A DNA stretch of 64,000 nucleotides from NCBI GenBank assembly GCA_037976565.1, contig CP137680.1:27484873-27548872 (forward strand), in the 5' to 3' direction. This document shows positions 1 through 10,589 of the stretch, piece after piece. A model generated the notes under the pieces. That model was not told the DNA's origin, did no database searches, and saw only the letters and a program-made list of their open reading frames with translations. A program made the position numbers and the translations under genes. The DNA comes from Mesocentrotus franciscanus. Lineage: Eukaryota; Echinodermata; Echinoidea; Camarodonta; Strongylocentrotidae. The stretch's first letter is position 1; each line of letters begins with the position of its first letter.

Positions 1-600
1 TAACTGCAGCTGGACAAATTAACAATACCTTGAGATAACAAAAGTATAATCTACATCAAGTAAGTTCAGTAATAGATGATTTCATGGTATGTTCTTCTGC
101 GTTAAGTTCTTTAATTGTTAGGTAATATCTGTTTATGAATGACTATGATTTTTCATTTATTCTTCACATTAGAGAAATTATATTTATTGTAATTAAAACA
201 TTTGAACTGCCTTATCTGTATACTGAATTTCTTTTGGAAAATCAAAAACTTAGAAAAAGTTGAAAGTATTTTTGAGTGGAAGTTTATGCTTATTTCCCTT
301 AGAAATGAGGAAAGGCTTTATTCTTTATATTCTCTCTCCATTGAATAGACTTTAAACTATTCTTCATTGCTGTAAGTTTTTGTCAATATCTTGTTGGGAC
401 AAAAAATATGTTGTAATCTTGTGTGTGAACTTTTAAAAATATGGACATTTCATTTTTTCCTTTCTTATTCCCTGTTTATTTATTTGGTGATGGTCGACAC
501 TGATTTATGTAAAGAATAAGAAATAGTGCATGCAATATATAAGTAGCTTATTTTGTGTATATTTTTGGTTAAAGTTACAAATGTAGATATCTTTTAATTA

Positions 601-790
601 GGGGAGTTGGCTCAGTCGGTAAAGTGTCTGCCTGTCGAACACAAGATTCATGGGTTCGAATTCAACCCAGACAGATGACTGAAGTCTGCTTTGTGTGTTA
701 ACGTGCTCCTCCCCTGTTTCATAGACGCAGGCATTGTTACAGTGGGAAAAAGACTGAATCCCTTAGATAGGGCGTTATAAACTGTACTTT
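601..790 (+). mobile_element. tRNA-derived SINE, unit A
   Basis: The 5' part is tRNA-like: an A box at about 608 (TGGCTCAGTCGG) and a B box at about 652 (GGGTTCGAATTC). A roughly 110-bp non-tRNA body follows, ending near the motif AGGGCGTTATAA. The anticodon arm does not pair convincingly, so it is not a working tRNA gene. Copies occur at the same place in all four units and were duplicated with them. Confidence 0.8.
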
Positions 791-973
791 GCCATAATAG
801 AAATATGATTGTACATTACCATTGATTGTAAAGCTATGATAGATCGAAGGAGATGTGATTGATTAAACCCGTTGAGGAAGATTTCATTTTGCTATAACAC
901 TCATTTCATGTTTGTCCAGATTCTGTCCCTTTTGATTTATATTTTTTTCTTCAGTCATATTTGTCCCCCTCCC

Positions 974-1413
974 TTACACACATCCCACACAGAGCGTGAT
1001 GTCTCCACTAATCGCACGATCCCTGACAAAAATTAAAGGAATGTCTCCCATTTCAGCGTTGAGGTTGTGCAATTTTCTCAAGGGATTGGGTGGACGACAC
1101 ATCCAGTCCAGGCAGTGGACTAATTTCTCGTAGACTCTAGCCTGAGTATACTCAGGTACATGTACCATCCTTAATGACAGAGAGGTACAATCAGTTGTAG
1201 CTCTATGTTCAATACAGGGTCTCGATCTGAGTGATAAACATCATTCTGTACAAATTCAATAACACAAACATTGGCCGGGTTTGCTAGAGCAACCACTTTC
1301 AAAATGTATTTCAATACAATATCATGGGCCGTACCCGGATTGCTTAAATTAGCAGTCTGCCGGGAGTAATTGAGCTTTAGTGGAGTGCCCGGCAGAAGAG
1401 TACAAATGGACAT
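974..1413 (-). pseudogene. Decayed unrecognised coding remnant, unit A
   Basis: Two adjacent minus-strand open stretches (1413-1171, then 1168-974) read as one conceptual peptide split by a frameshift and stop. It contains the segments SNPGTAHDIVLKYILKVVAL, VIEFVQNDVYHSDRDPVLNI and, after the break, EYTQARVYEKLVHCLDWMC. Related remnants sit at the same place in B (15950-16170), C (30590-31030) and D (44390-44790), each with different stops or shifts. The amino-acid pattern looks like a former folded domain, but I do not recognise the family. It could also be a transposon-derived frame. Confidence 0.4.
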
Positions 1414-2332
1414 TGGGATGCACAGCCAATATTGGTAGAAAAAATGTGACCATTCCTTGACTACAATCTACGCAATCATTTCAGTCTGAACATTGTCCCA
1501 ATATTTTGACAGAGATAGTTCAGTACTTCTGCATCAGAATGAAAATGTTTAGAAATTTGACAACTAACTGTGCCTCCGTCATGATACATGATATCGTCTG
1601 CATGTTGAGAGCCTTTAATGAGGGCAGTAGATCACATTCTTTCCCTGATCTGGCGCTCAACAAATGATACGTTGTGTTGGTCAATGAATTACAGACAGAC
1701 ATTTGAAAGCCTGCTCCTGGTATTTCTTTTACCAAAGTCTTATGTATTATGTATGATCACCAAGTATGTAATGAATGAAGGTTACATTGTAAGAATGTTG
1801 GAAGGACAATTCATTTCTATGCTCTATATTTGAAATCTGTATCTATTTATGCAATACTGCAATGAAACATCCTTATATGTAGATATTTTGTTTGGAATGG
1901 TGTTGCGGGGGGGGGGGGGTATTGAATAAAGTAGATATTTATATTTTGATGCAACGTTGCATTTCTTTCAATATAACCAAAGTAATGTTCTTATAACTTC
2001 ATTCTTTCAAAACCAAATCACGTTGTCGTGACAAAAGTGCCCATCAATAATTTCTGTTAATGGACATATGTACAATATGCTAGCATATATGCATCTCTTG
2101 TAGTATTAGTCCTTTCAGATTATAATATATGCATTTGATATTGGGTATTCCTTCTTTCTGAGATTGATTATTAAAAATGCTGAAAACTAAAGATAAAATT
2201 ATTCTTTTGGTACTGATTGTGTTTTTTTGTTTCACTGACAATGAGAGTATGCTTGTTATCAGTGGTGTCACAAGGGGGGCACTTGAGTTGGGAGGGGGCT
2301 TGGCCGAGGTGAGGATGGGGCTCTGGTGTTAA
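1414..2332. other. Non-coding duplicated spacer
   Basis: AT-rich sequence repeated in B (16190-17110), C (31030-31971) and D (44790-45722). Short minus-strand frames containing YHLLSARSGKECDLLP recur in A (1520-1735), B and D but differ in length and ends. They may be part of the same decayed remnant; no supported gene. Confidence 0.5.
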
Positions 2333-2832
2333 AGTGACTCGGTAACATTGTTGAAAGTTGATAAAAAAAACTGCGTAATTTTGTATGAAATGTTACTTAT
2401 TATATTCCTTCTACTGTACAATCCTCTAACATGCAAACAAATCCTGATTTTTTTTAAAACCACAATGATATCTATGGTTTTCTTTGAAGGCGTCACTGTG
2501 CAACACCCTCTAACAGTATATTCTCCCAACTTTTTTGAATTTTCGCAACCGTTTTTCCATGAAAAAATTACATAAGACAGGCATTTAAAAATCTTTCAAC
2601 ACTTAAATATCTGGAATGGTATATAGAGCCAATTCATTGCTTTGTGACGAATTACATTCACCTAAAATGTAATTAAATTGTAATAATATAGTTGGGAGAA
2701 TCGAGGAATCGATCAGATCAGTTTTTCCCAATTTGTATCATCAATAATGGTCTGTTTTCACTCAAACAACTAGCATTGAAGTCACTACCTTTGCAGCATT
2801 TTCTCTCATCTGAACAATGTTACCAAGTCCCT
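2333..2832. mobile_element. TTAA-target MITE, unit A
   Basis: 500-bp non-coding element flanked by TTAA on both sides (2329-2332 and 2833-2836). The terminal inverted repeats, read inward, are AGTGACTCGGTAACATTGTT on the left and AGGGACTTGGTAACATTGTT on the right. TTAA duplications are the hallmark of piggyBac-type transposition. Unit D retains the unoccupied site. Confidence 0.85.
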
Positions 2833-2836
2833 TTAA

Positions 2837-3616
2837 TATGTAGATGAAAAGTACTAAGAGAATAAGACGTGGGGTATTTTCTTTACATTTCGCCCCCCCT
2901 TCCCTTTCTTTCACTATTTGTCTCTGTTCCCAATGTTTTCCTTCAACTCAATATGGCCGGGTAGGGGGTATCTGGGTTTTCCTTCTCCCCATTTTCCCCC
3001 TAATTTTCTCTTTAACCTCTTTATTTCTTTTCTTCTCATAAACTCCTGCTCAACCCCACTTCTTTCTTCTTGCTCTTTCTGTCTCGGATTTTCTTTCTCT
3101 CTCACATATTCTTTTGATTATTTTCCACTTCTAATTTTTTGCCCTTTCATTCATCCTTTCTTTTATTGTGTCCTCCTCCCCCTGTCTCTCTCTCTTTCTC
3201 AATCCAATGTAATACTCACCATTTCTCTATCTTTTTTGTTGTGTTGCTTTTCTCAATCAAAATAACGGGGGAGGGCCTTTTTCTTGTTCTTTCTAGCTCA
3301 AATTGTTTTGTATCTCACCCATTCCTGTAAATTGTTTTCAATTTCTCCCCTTTGCCTCTTCTTTCTTCTGCCATATTCCTTTCTTTCTGAAATCCCCCTC
3401 CCCTTCTCTCTCTGTGTCTATCTCCCTCTCTCTGTCCCCCCCTCTCTCAATCTAATGTACCACTTTTCTCTATCTTGTTTCGTTTCTTTCTCCCCCCCCC
3501 CTCCGCCCTCCGCCCTCCGCCCTCCTGATTCAACAAACGAACAAAATAATACAAAATAACAAATCTATAAGGAATTAGAAACAGTCCTATGAAATACAAA
3601 AATAAAAAATAAAAAA
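2837..3616. repeat. Polypyrimidine (CT-rich) tract, unit A
   Basis: About 650 bp of C/T-dominated plus strand with short (CT)n runs. Counterparts lie at 17613-18375 (B), 32476-33240 (C) and 45727-46607 (D). The long frames it opens (rich in Ser, Leu, Phe and Pro) are compositional artefacts, not genes. Confidence 0.8.
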
Positions 3617-4172
3617 GGATGAGTTTCGAGTTTAGTGCAGCAGACAACCCACGCACCATGATTATGGTGTATTGGGTTTAAGTCCGTTAGCTTCAGTCTC
3701 AAACGATATCCACTACACCACGGCTCACCCCGACATAACACACCATAATTTCACTATTTATCACACACAAAACATTGCAGCACCATCATTATTCAGTAGG
3801 CCCTACTTTGCCAGAGAGGGCGATAAACACATAAAAGTAATAATTCGATGGCAAAAATACAAGTAACACCATAAGTCTAGTCACCATTTATATCATCATA
3901 GTTCTTATACTGTTTTAATTGTTCTCTTGTTTTTTTAATGGTATTATGGTATTGAGTTAAAGCAGATGTCTCACCTCCTTGGTACAAGTTATTTTCACAA
4001 TTTATTACAGACTCTGAAGTATTGCACCATCAAAATCAGTGAACTGAAGCGTTCAGTGATCGACATATGACTCATGATAATTATTCTATTTATCGCCGTT
4101 GAGGGCGACACAAAATATAAAAACAGTCTGTGGAAAAAAAAAGTTAGAAAAGCAAAAAGAAATCAATATATA

Positions 4173-4239
<67 letters not shown>

Positions 4240-5792
4240 TATATGTGAGAGGAGACCGATTCACTATCATTCTTATCATATTTCCTATACTGATTTATAG
4301 TTTCTCTTGCTTTTATGGATTTGATATTAGGTTTTACTAAAATTAAAAATATATATATATATATAAACCTTGAAGTGGGGTAGAGGGGAGGGGGAGGGGG
4401 GCTAAATCAATAATACGTGAATGAAGAATCATCTTGCTTCAAAGTTTTAAAAGAAATATGGTACCCATCGATCTCTCTCTCTCTCTCTCTCCTCTCTCTC
4501 CCTCCACCTCTCCCTCTCCCTGCCCCCCCCCCCTCTCTCTCTCTCTCTCTCAATCTAGCGTGTGTTTTTTGGGTTTTTACAGACGTGTATCAATCAGATA
4601 TGATTATTTACGTCTGGGGACCGACCTTTAACGTCACCATCCGAAAGACGCTATCGTACCACTTTTCTCTATCTTGTTTTGTTTCTTTCTCCCCCGCCCG
4701 CCCTCTTGATTAAACAAACAAACAAAATAATACAACATAACAAATTTATAAGCAATTATAAATATTCCGATGAAATGAAAAAATAAAAAATAAAAAGGAT
4801 GAATTTCGAGTTAAGTGTAGCAGACAACCCACGCACCATGATTATGGCCGTGTATTGGGTCCGTTAGCTTCAGTCTCAAACGATATCCACTACACCACGG
4901 CTCACCCCGACAAAACACACCATAATTTCACTATTTATCACACACAAAATATTGCACCACCATCGTTATTCAGTACTTTGCCAGAGAGGGCGATAAACAC
5001 ATAAAAGTAATAATTCGGTGGCAAAAATACAAGTAACACTATAGAAGTCTAACAACCAGGCCTGCTAACAACCATTATCATCATAGTTCTTATACTGTTT
5101 TAATTGTTCTCTTGTTTTTTAACGGTAGTATGTTATTGGGTTAAAGTCTGGTTGCTTCAGTCTCAAAAGATATCCACTACACCACGGCACACCCCGACAA
5201 AGTACAAGTTATTTTCACAATTTATTACAGACTGAACTATTGCACCATCAAAATCAGTGAACTGAAGCGTTCAGTGATGGAAATATGACTCATGATAATT
5301 ATTCTATTTATCGCCGTTGAGGGCGACACACAATATAAAAACAGTCTGTGAAAAAAGTTAGAAAAGCAAAAAGAAATCAATATATAGATATGTGAGAAGA
5401 AACCGATTCACTATTATTCTTATCATATTTCCTATACTGATTCAAAGTTTTTCAAGTTTTTATAGTTTCGATATTAGGTTTTTTTTATTTAAAACTTGAA
5501 GTGGGGGTAGAGGGAAGGGGGGAGGGGGGCTAAATCAATAATACATGCATGAACGAAGAATCATCATGCTTCGAAGTTTTAAATGAAATATGGTACTCTC
5601 TCTCTCTCTCTCAGCTTTATTGATCTCTCTGTTTCTGAAAGTCTCTCTAATACTAAAATATTTTCTATGAGGAACAATACGTTTTCAAAGAAAAAAATGT
5701 CAAAAGGATTAGTGTCGAGTTCAGTGTACTAGACAACCCCCCATTATTATGGTATCGGGTTTAGATTATATCGTTTGAGACTGAAGCTAACG
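3617..5792. repeat. Two and a half direct repeats carrying a tRNA-like segment, unit A
   Basis: Repeats start at 3617 and about 4797, with a third partial copy at about 5700. Each holds, on the minus strand, a tRNA-like stretch with an A-box-like TGGTGTAGTGG followed by GGACTTAAACCC where a B box would sit. CT runs, (TA)n at 4171-4243 and the conserved words GAGAGGGCGATAAACACAT and CATCAAAATCAGTGAACTG follow. This is probably a tRNA-derived SINE amplified as a satellite. Confidence 0.65.
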
Positions 5793-5937
5793 GCGACGGC
5801 GATGACTTCTCCAGGGTGAAGTACAGATGACTCTCATTGTTGCTTTTGCGATTCCCTTTGTTTTCATCTGTGTTGTTTACTTCGGGTTCGAAGACGTGGT
5901 AATGGGCGCGCTGTTGTTTGTATTTTGATGTGTCAGG
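5793..5937 (-). pseudogene. Orphan remnant of receptor tail exon, unit A
   Basis: Minus-strand relative of the first third of the receptor tail exon at 10014-10519. The reading frame is still open for about 40 codons and keeps the words DEN, SNN and SHLYFTLEK despite many substitutions. The upstream acceptor (CCCAG in the intact exon) is CCACG here, while the second acceptor (CAG before ATGAAAAC) is kept. A tRNA-like repeat abuts one side and a transposon end (AGTGGCGGATCCAG) the other, so no Ig exons are attached. Confidence 0.65.
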
Positions 5938-6117
5938 ATCCAGTGGCGGATCCAGCCCCCTCCCCTAGCAAAAAAACACGTTATGTTTACCTTTTTTGTT
6001 AATAAAATTAGTGCTCACTACCCCCTCCACCAAGAGCGAAATATCGGGGTGGGGCGATTTTTCAAATTTTCGAGGGCAAAAAAGAAAGAAAAACAAAATT
6101 GCTCATTACCCCTCCCC
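5938..6117. mobile_element. DNA-transposon end fragment, unit A
   Basis: Starts with CCAGTGGCGGATCCAG, a terminus seen again (as its reverse complement) at 24487-24501. A short non-coding G/C-run body follows, ending against the LINE fragment. The same piece is at 20690-20868 in B. Confidence 0.45.
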
Positions 6118-6535
6118 TTGGGTAATGATCTTTCCCAGGTTGTCACCTTCTCTCCTAGAAATGTGTCCAAAATATTGCAACTTGTTCTTATCTATCTTCT
6201 GGCATAGGGTGACCTTCGCTCCAATTTGGTTCTTGACAAAATCATTTGATTCATGAGCCTTCCAGGATATCCTGAGCATCCTCCTCCAACACTACATTTC
6301 GAAAGTGTGGATTTTCGTTCTAAATGCTGCTCCAAGAGCCCACGTCTCTGATCCATATATAGCAATTGGAAAGACCAAAGCATTCATCATATGAATCTTG
6401 GTGTTCCTTGAGATCCCTCTGTCTTTCCAGATGTCAGTAAAGCTTATGGCGGATGATCTAGTCATGGCGAGACGTCGTCTTATTTCTTGTGAGCTTCCAC
6501 CACCATCCACAATCAGAGAGCCCAGAAGTTGAAAG
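6118..6535 (-). pseudogene. LINE reverse-transcriptase 3' fragment, unit A
   Basis: Minus-strand translation matches the C-terminal part of RTE/CR1-like non-LTR retrotransposon polyproteins: a GSLIVDGGGSSQEIRRRLA segment, then IWKDRGISRNTKI, LVFPIAIYGSETW, CWRRMLRISWKAHESNDFV and QYFGHISRREGDNLGKI. The Trp expected after FEM is a TAG stop. Only about 140 codons remain and no catalytic motif is included. Family assignment is from recalled consensus patterns, so the clade is uncertain. Confidence 0.75.
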
Positions 6536-7320
6536 TGTTGACTACTTCTGATAATTGCCCCTGTTCCGTTCTAAAAAGTGCCCTTTTTCTGGTGAGTGCC
6601 GCTTATCAGGTGCGAGAAGTGCCCCATTTCCCCTCAGATAATTCCCCTTTTTACTTTGAAACGTGCTCCTTTTCTTTAAATGCCCCCTTTCTATTCAACA
6701 TAAGATGTAAGACTATTAAGAGCAACTTTCTCTTTAATTTCACCAAAACTCGCTCGCTACGCTCGCTACCATTTGAAGTTGATATAATTTTTGTGTCTAA
6801 TTATAGGTCTTTTCATTCTTTAATGAGATTGTGATTCAAACCCCATCAGGATTGTGTTCTCCTCTTTATAAGATGCAATTTTTCGCACTGCGACTTCACA
6901 AATCTTAAATATTTTGCTCGCTCGCTTCGCCCGCCTGCAAATTAATATTCAGACCATCACACCCAACTGCAAGATATGATGCTAAAGCAGTATCTTGGAC
7001 CATGTAAAGAGAGAAACAAATGTTGAAATCATCCCTTATAATGTAATCACAATGTAGGGATATACCAATGTATAACAATTATGTATTTTCACTTTGAGGT
7101 TTTTCCTTTGTAGGTACCCCCTTTTTCCCCAGAAAGTGCCCTTTTTGTTGGTGCCGCCCCCTTTGAAAGATGCTCCGCAGCCCCTGTATAGTACGTATGG
7201 CCACATGATAGTATTCGAGGAAAGTTTTCACCATTTCGTGCAAAGGAATGGTAACAGACATTGCACTGTTACACTCGTTGGTATTTAGAGTCTTTAGAGG
7301 GCATTAACTCTTTGTAAAAT
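6536..7320. other. Non-coding spacer with pyrimidine and CTCGCTCGC words, unit A
   Basis: Contains repeated GTGCCCYTTTT-like words (6570-6690 and 7100-7170) and CTCGCTCGCTACGCTCGCTA at about 6750. Counterparts are 21287-22068 (B) and 35427-36175 (C). Probably old transposon sequence. The small frames opening across it are not conserved in length between copies. Confidence 0.5.
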
Positions 7321-7342
7321 AATAATAATAATAATACTAAGT

Positions 7343-7510
7343 TTTTATATAGCGCTTATTACAATCACTAAGCGCTTCCAAACTTGGAGATTATTACCCC
7401 GGCTTTAGATGTGCTGCCATTACGGCGCTCTAGCATTTCAAAGAATTAATTCCTGCCAGGTACCCATTTACATCACCTGGGTTGAGTGTGGAATCAAGTT
7501 ATTGTACTTT
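7343..7510 (+). repeat. Dispersed AGCGCTT repeat, unit A
   Basis: Hallmarks are TATATAGCGCTTATTACAAT, ATTACCCCGGCTTTAG and GGTACCCATTTACATCACCT. Duplicates lie at 22095-22262 and 36209-36370. More diverged members are at 14325-14475 (inverted), 28190-28345, 42600-42720, 55288-55345, 59140-59260 and 63125-63330. An abundant interspersed repeat without coding capacity. Confidence 0.65.
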
Positions 7511-7685
7511 TGGCTCTAAGCAGAGGACACGACATGAATTGAATTGATTTGTGTTGGTATTTATTCAAAAAATCAACATGGCAGCCCAGGGGCTGAATCA
7601 TATGGAGTTTACAAGGTAAAATGACAAAGACAAAATGTTTTACAAATTTATACATATATCATGATAATATATTAATATGAAGGAG

Positions 7686-7775
7686 AGAAATAGAGAGAGA
7701 GAGAGAGAGAGGAAGAGAGAGAGAGAGAGAGAGAGAGGAAGAGAGTGAGAGAGAGAGAGAGAGAAATTGAGAGAC
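7686..7775. repeat. GA microsatellite, unit A
   Basis: Interrupted (GA)n. The same locus is longer and purer in B (22444-22531) and shorter in C (36558-36601). Confidence 0.9.
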
Positions 7776-10013
7776 GGGACAGAAAAGGAGAGAACAAGAA
7801 ACGATGATATAGAGGCAGAAGTGTGACAATCTAGATGAAGAGATTATAAATTACATAAGAAATAAGGAGATTGATTAACATTCTAAAATTACGGTAAAAT
7901 GTAAATAATTGTAGTAAGCGGAGGTAAAGAGTAGATGCAATAGAGGGGAATTGCGTGAAGGGGACAGAAGGGTAAGAGGGAGGGAGACAGATAGAGAAGA
8001 GATCGATATTTATTATATATAGAGAGAGAGGGGGGAGGAAGGAGGAGGAGAGAGGAATACAAAAGAAAAATGCATGATGATAAGATATATAAATACATTG
8101 TGATATTATAAAGTGAGAACAAAATTATCGGGGATAATAATTTATGGTATAATTGTTAGTTTTGAGTAAGGATATAAATGCTCAAAAAATGCTCTAGCGT
8201 GATATATAAATTTAAATTAAACCATTTGAAATATCATACGATAAACGTAAGAAAGATGTAACAATCATAAAGATTATATACATGTAAAAGCAGCATCAGC
8301 AACAAGTTGCCAACAACAACAATGAATATACATGTAAATATAAAAAGCATCTTTCACTATTTAAAGAGGAATATTGCACTTGGGAGTTTGCGTGTGAAAG
8401 TTCATTTACATTAACGATTTTATTTTAGCATAATTTACACAGCATGCCTATAGCTTGATTTACATTAATTATGAAGTTTTAATCATAAGCTACCAAAGTT
8501 GGGTATCTTATTGTATACGCTGCATAACGGAAATGTTGGTGGGTTTTAAAAAAATATAAACACACACATAAAATAGATATGCTGGATCAAATTAAAAACT
8601 AAAATACGAAGAAAAGTTTTTAAAATTCTAATAATCTCCATGTTGCTACTTTAAAGTGCATTTTTCATACTAACACGGACAATTGATAAATCAAGTATAA
8701 TGTGGAAAGTGAATCAACATGTTAGGGCACTGAATATAGTATTTTTCGTAAAACAGAAAATTGTGACAATTACAAATCATTTGGTATGCTTGCTGAGCCT
8801 CAATCAATTGACTAATTATTTACATGATTTGAGAGAATATGACTTTAAGTTATGTATATTTAGCTTTCCACTATTTTGGAATATCACATTCCTCTCAAAT
8901 TCAAGAAATGTTTTTTTCTTCGTTTTCATCCTCTTTACATCCTCCTTCTCCCAAAATTGGATTCGAAGCGATTTTAATATATTTCCTGTTGCTATACAAA
9001 CACGTGTCCAGTTTAGCTTACTCATTGGTCAACAAGTTTACAATAGCTTGATCTGTGAACTTCATTTCATCAAACCGAGTTTAATATTTTTATACTGATT
9101 CTTTTTTTTTTTCTTCCATAACTCGATTTTTGTAGTCGCTTGTCACATTAAAGAAGGAAACATTCGGAACTGGGAAACCTTGCTCTACCAAATTTACATC
9201 ACACTTGACGATCCCTTTAATCATTTAACCGATGAGGATGAGTTTGTAAATTATAAATCCCAACAGGTACCAATTTAGGTCACCTAGCTTAGCTGAGAAG
9301 TGCACTAGATACATGTAGGTATTCGAACTCTAAACATATTTATTGAAAATTAGATGAAATAATTATTGAAGTCCTATTATCGATCCCTGTGTACGGCCAA
9401 CATTTACAGACTAATTTTACACTTGGGGGTTCTTTCTATAACATCATAAGTCTTCCCACTGCCATAATGGAAGGCAATAAAAAAGGCTCTCATATAATAT
9501 GTACATGTAGAGACAGTAGAGATAATGCCATTAAAGATTTGTAACGAAAAGGCCCATAATTAGCTCCTAAGTCTGTATCGTCAAAGACACGCACGTTCTT
9601 TCTTTATTTCTATAATCATTAAACCATTTAGCCTCTGTCATAGTGGTTAAAAATAGAGACAATCGTAAGGGTACAAATAAAAAGCTGTTTTATTTAAAAT
9701 TACTAGTTTAACAGAAAAATGGCAAGATCTGGCTTATGGTTTTTTTGCATAATAGTTAGACGTTGCATGCTGAAAGGAACGAACATGAAGAGAAACAAGT
9801 GGCCACCTGAAAAACTCCAAATACCAATGTGAATTTAAAAAAATTAATATACAAAAATTATTATTAAAAAAAAAATTGGTTATGATATTTCCTTCATATG
9901 GCGATTTCTGCCAAGACTGTTTCCCCGTTTAAGCAAGTTCAGTCGATCCATAAAAACATGGGAACAATTTGTATACAGATGTCCAGAAATCCCATTTTGT
10001 ATAGGATTTATAC
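7776..10013. other. Non-coding spacer downstream of receptor, unit A
   Basis: AT-rich, with no supported gene. A plus-strand frame at 8700-9098 recurs at 23459 and 37540, but its length varies through indels (132, 172 and 84 codons) and its composition is low-complexity, so it is not called. Counterparts are 22532-24334 (B) and 36602-38857 (C). B lacks the part matching A 9388-9577. Confidence 0.6.
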
Positions 10014-10519
10014 CTATGCTTTATTTACCTTGCTATAAAGTCTAGAAATGTCATCCCCCTTTACCCTTTTTCCAGACTTTTTAAGGGATGGAAGGACGAT
10101 CTGATAGATCAGGGGGCCACTTTCCTTGGATGTGCTTACCAACCTCGGCATATTCAACAATATCAGGGGGCCACTTTCCTTAAACGTGCTTACCAACCTC
10201 GGTATATTCACCAATATCAGGAGGTCCCTTTCCTTGGAAGTGATTACCAACCTCAGCATATTGCCCAAGATCATAAGAGCATATGTAGCGCCCTTGTTGG
10301 GTTCCCTGACTGTTTCATAGCCTTGCCAATGACTGCTATGGGGATGGTTCAACGATGCTGGATTGGCATCAGGCTGTTTCCATCTTGCTATCGAAGCCCT
10401 CGGTAAGGAATTCACTGGCGACGGGGATAACTTCTCCAGGGTGAAGTACAAATGACTCCCATTGTTGCTTTGGCGATTCCTATTGTTTTCATCTGCACTT
10501 TTTACCTCGGGCGCGAAGA
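10014..10519 (-). CDS. Putative alternative cytoplasmic-tail exon of Ig receptor, copy A
   Basis: Open minus-strand frame directly after the receptor stop codon, ending in TAG at 10014. It fits a tail exon. A GTGAGA donor inside the receptor (intron starts 10589) and a CCCAG acceptor (ends 10520) remove 70 nt and keep frame, as does a second acceptor giving a 97-nt intron (10493-10589). The peptide runs about 165 residues: FAPEVKSADEN, HLYFTLEKL, GYETV, TYALMI, then three 18-residue repeats ending KESGPLI. YFTL and YETV are Yxx-hydrophobic signals and YALM is YxxM-like, so a signalling tail is plausible. The frame is conserved in B, C and the orphan remnant at 5793. Splicing is inferred only. 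Confidence 0.6.
10020..10025 (-). promoter_or_regulatory. Candidate poly(A) signal overlapping tail-exon end, copy A
   Basis: AATAAA on the minus strand, four to nine bases before the stop of the tail frame. Equivalent in C at 38864-38869; lost in B with its replaced 3' end. Confidence 0.35.
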
Positions 10520-10589
10520 CTGGGATATGGGGGCTGTTGTTTGTGTTTAAAGTGTCAGGCTTCCCTCTAGCTTAACAATGGTGTCTCAC
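10520..10589 (-). other. Candidate 70-nt retained/alternative intron, copy A
   Basis: Begins GTGAGA and ends CCCAG after a C-rich stretch. If it is retained, translation stops at TAG (10567) with a short tail ending ETPLLS. If removed, the phase-1 join continues into the tail exon. The same donor and acceptor occur at 24913-24982 (B) and 39364-39433 (C). An alternative acceptor (GTGCAG, then ATGAAAAC) lies 27 nt downstream and keeps the same phase. Confidence 0.5.

Noticed and set aside
601..672. Functional tRNA gene
   Set aside because: A and B boxes are present but the anticodon and acceptor stems do not pair, and a SINE body follows; C and D have a mutated B box.
8700..9098. Plus-strand frame recurring in A, B and C (also 23459 and 37540)
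   Set aside because: Ends vary through indels (132, 172 and 84 codons), composition is low-complexity and no domain is visible. Repetition is explained by the segmental duplication.
10567..10576. Ribosomal frameshift linking receptor and tail frames
   Set aside because: The tail frame has a TAA immediately before the receptor TAG, leaving almost no overlap; splicing with conserved GT and AG sites fits better.
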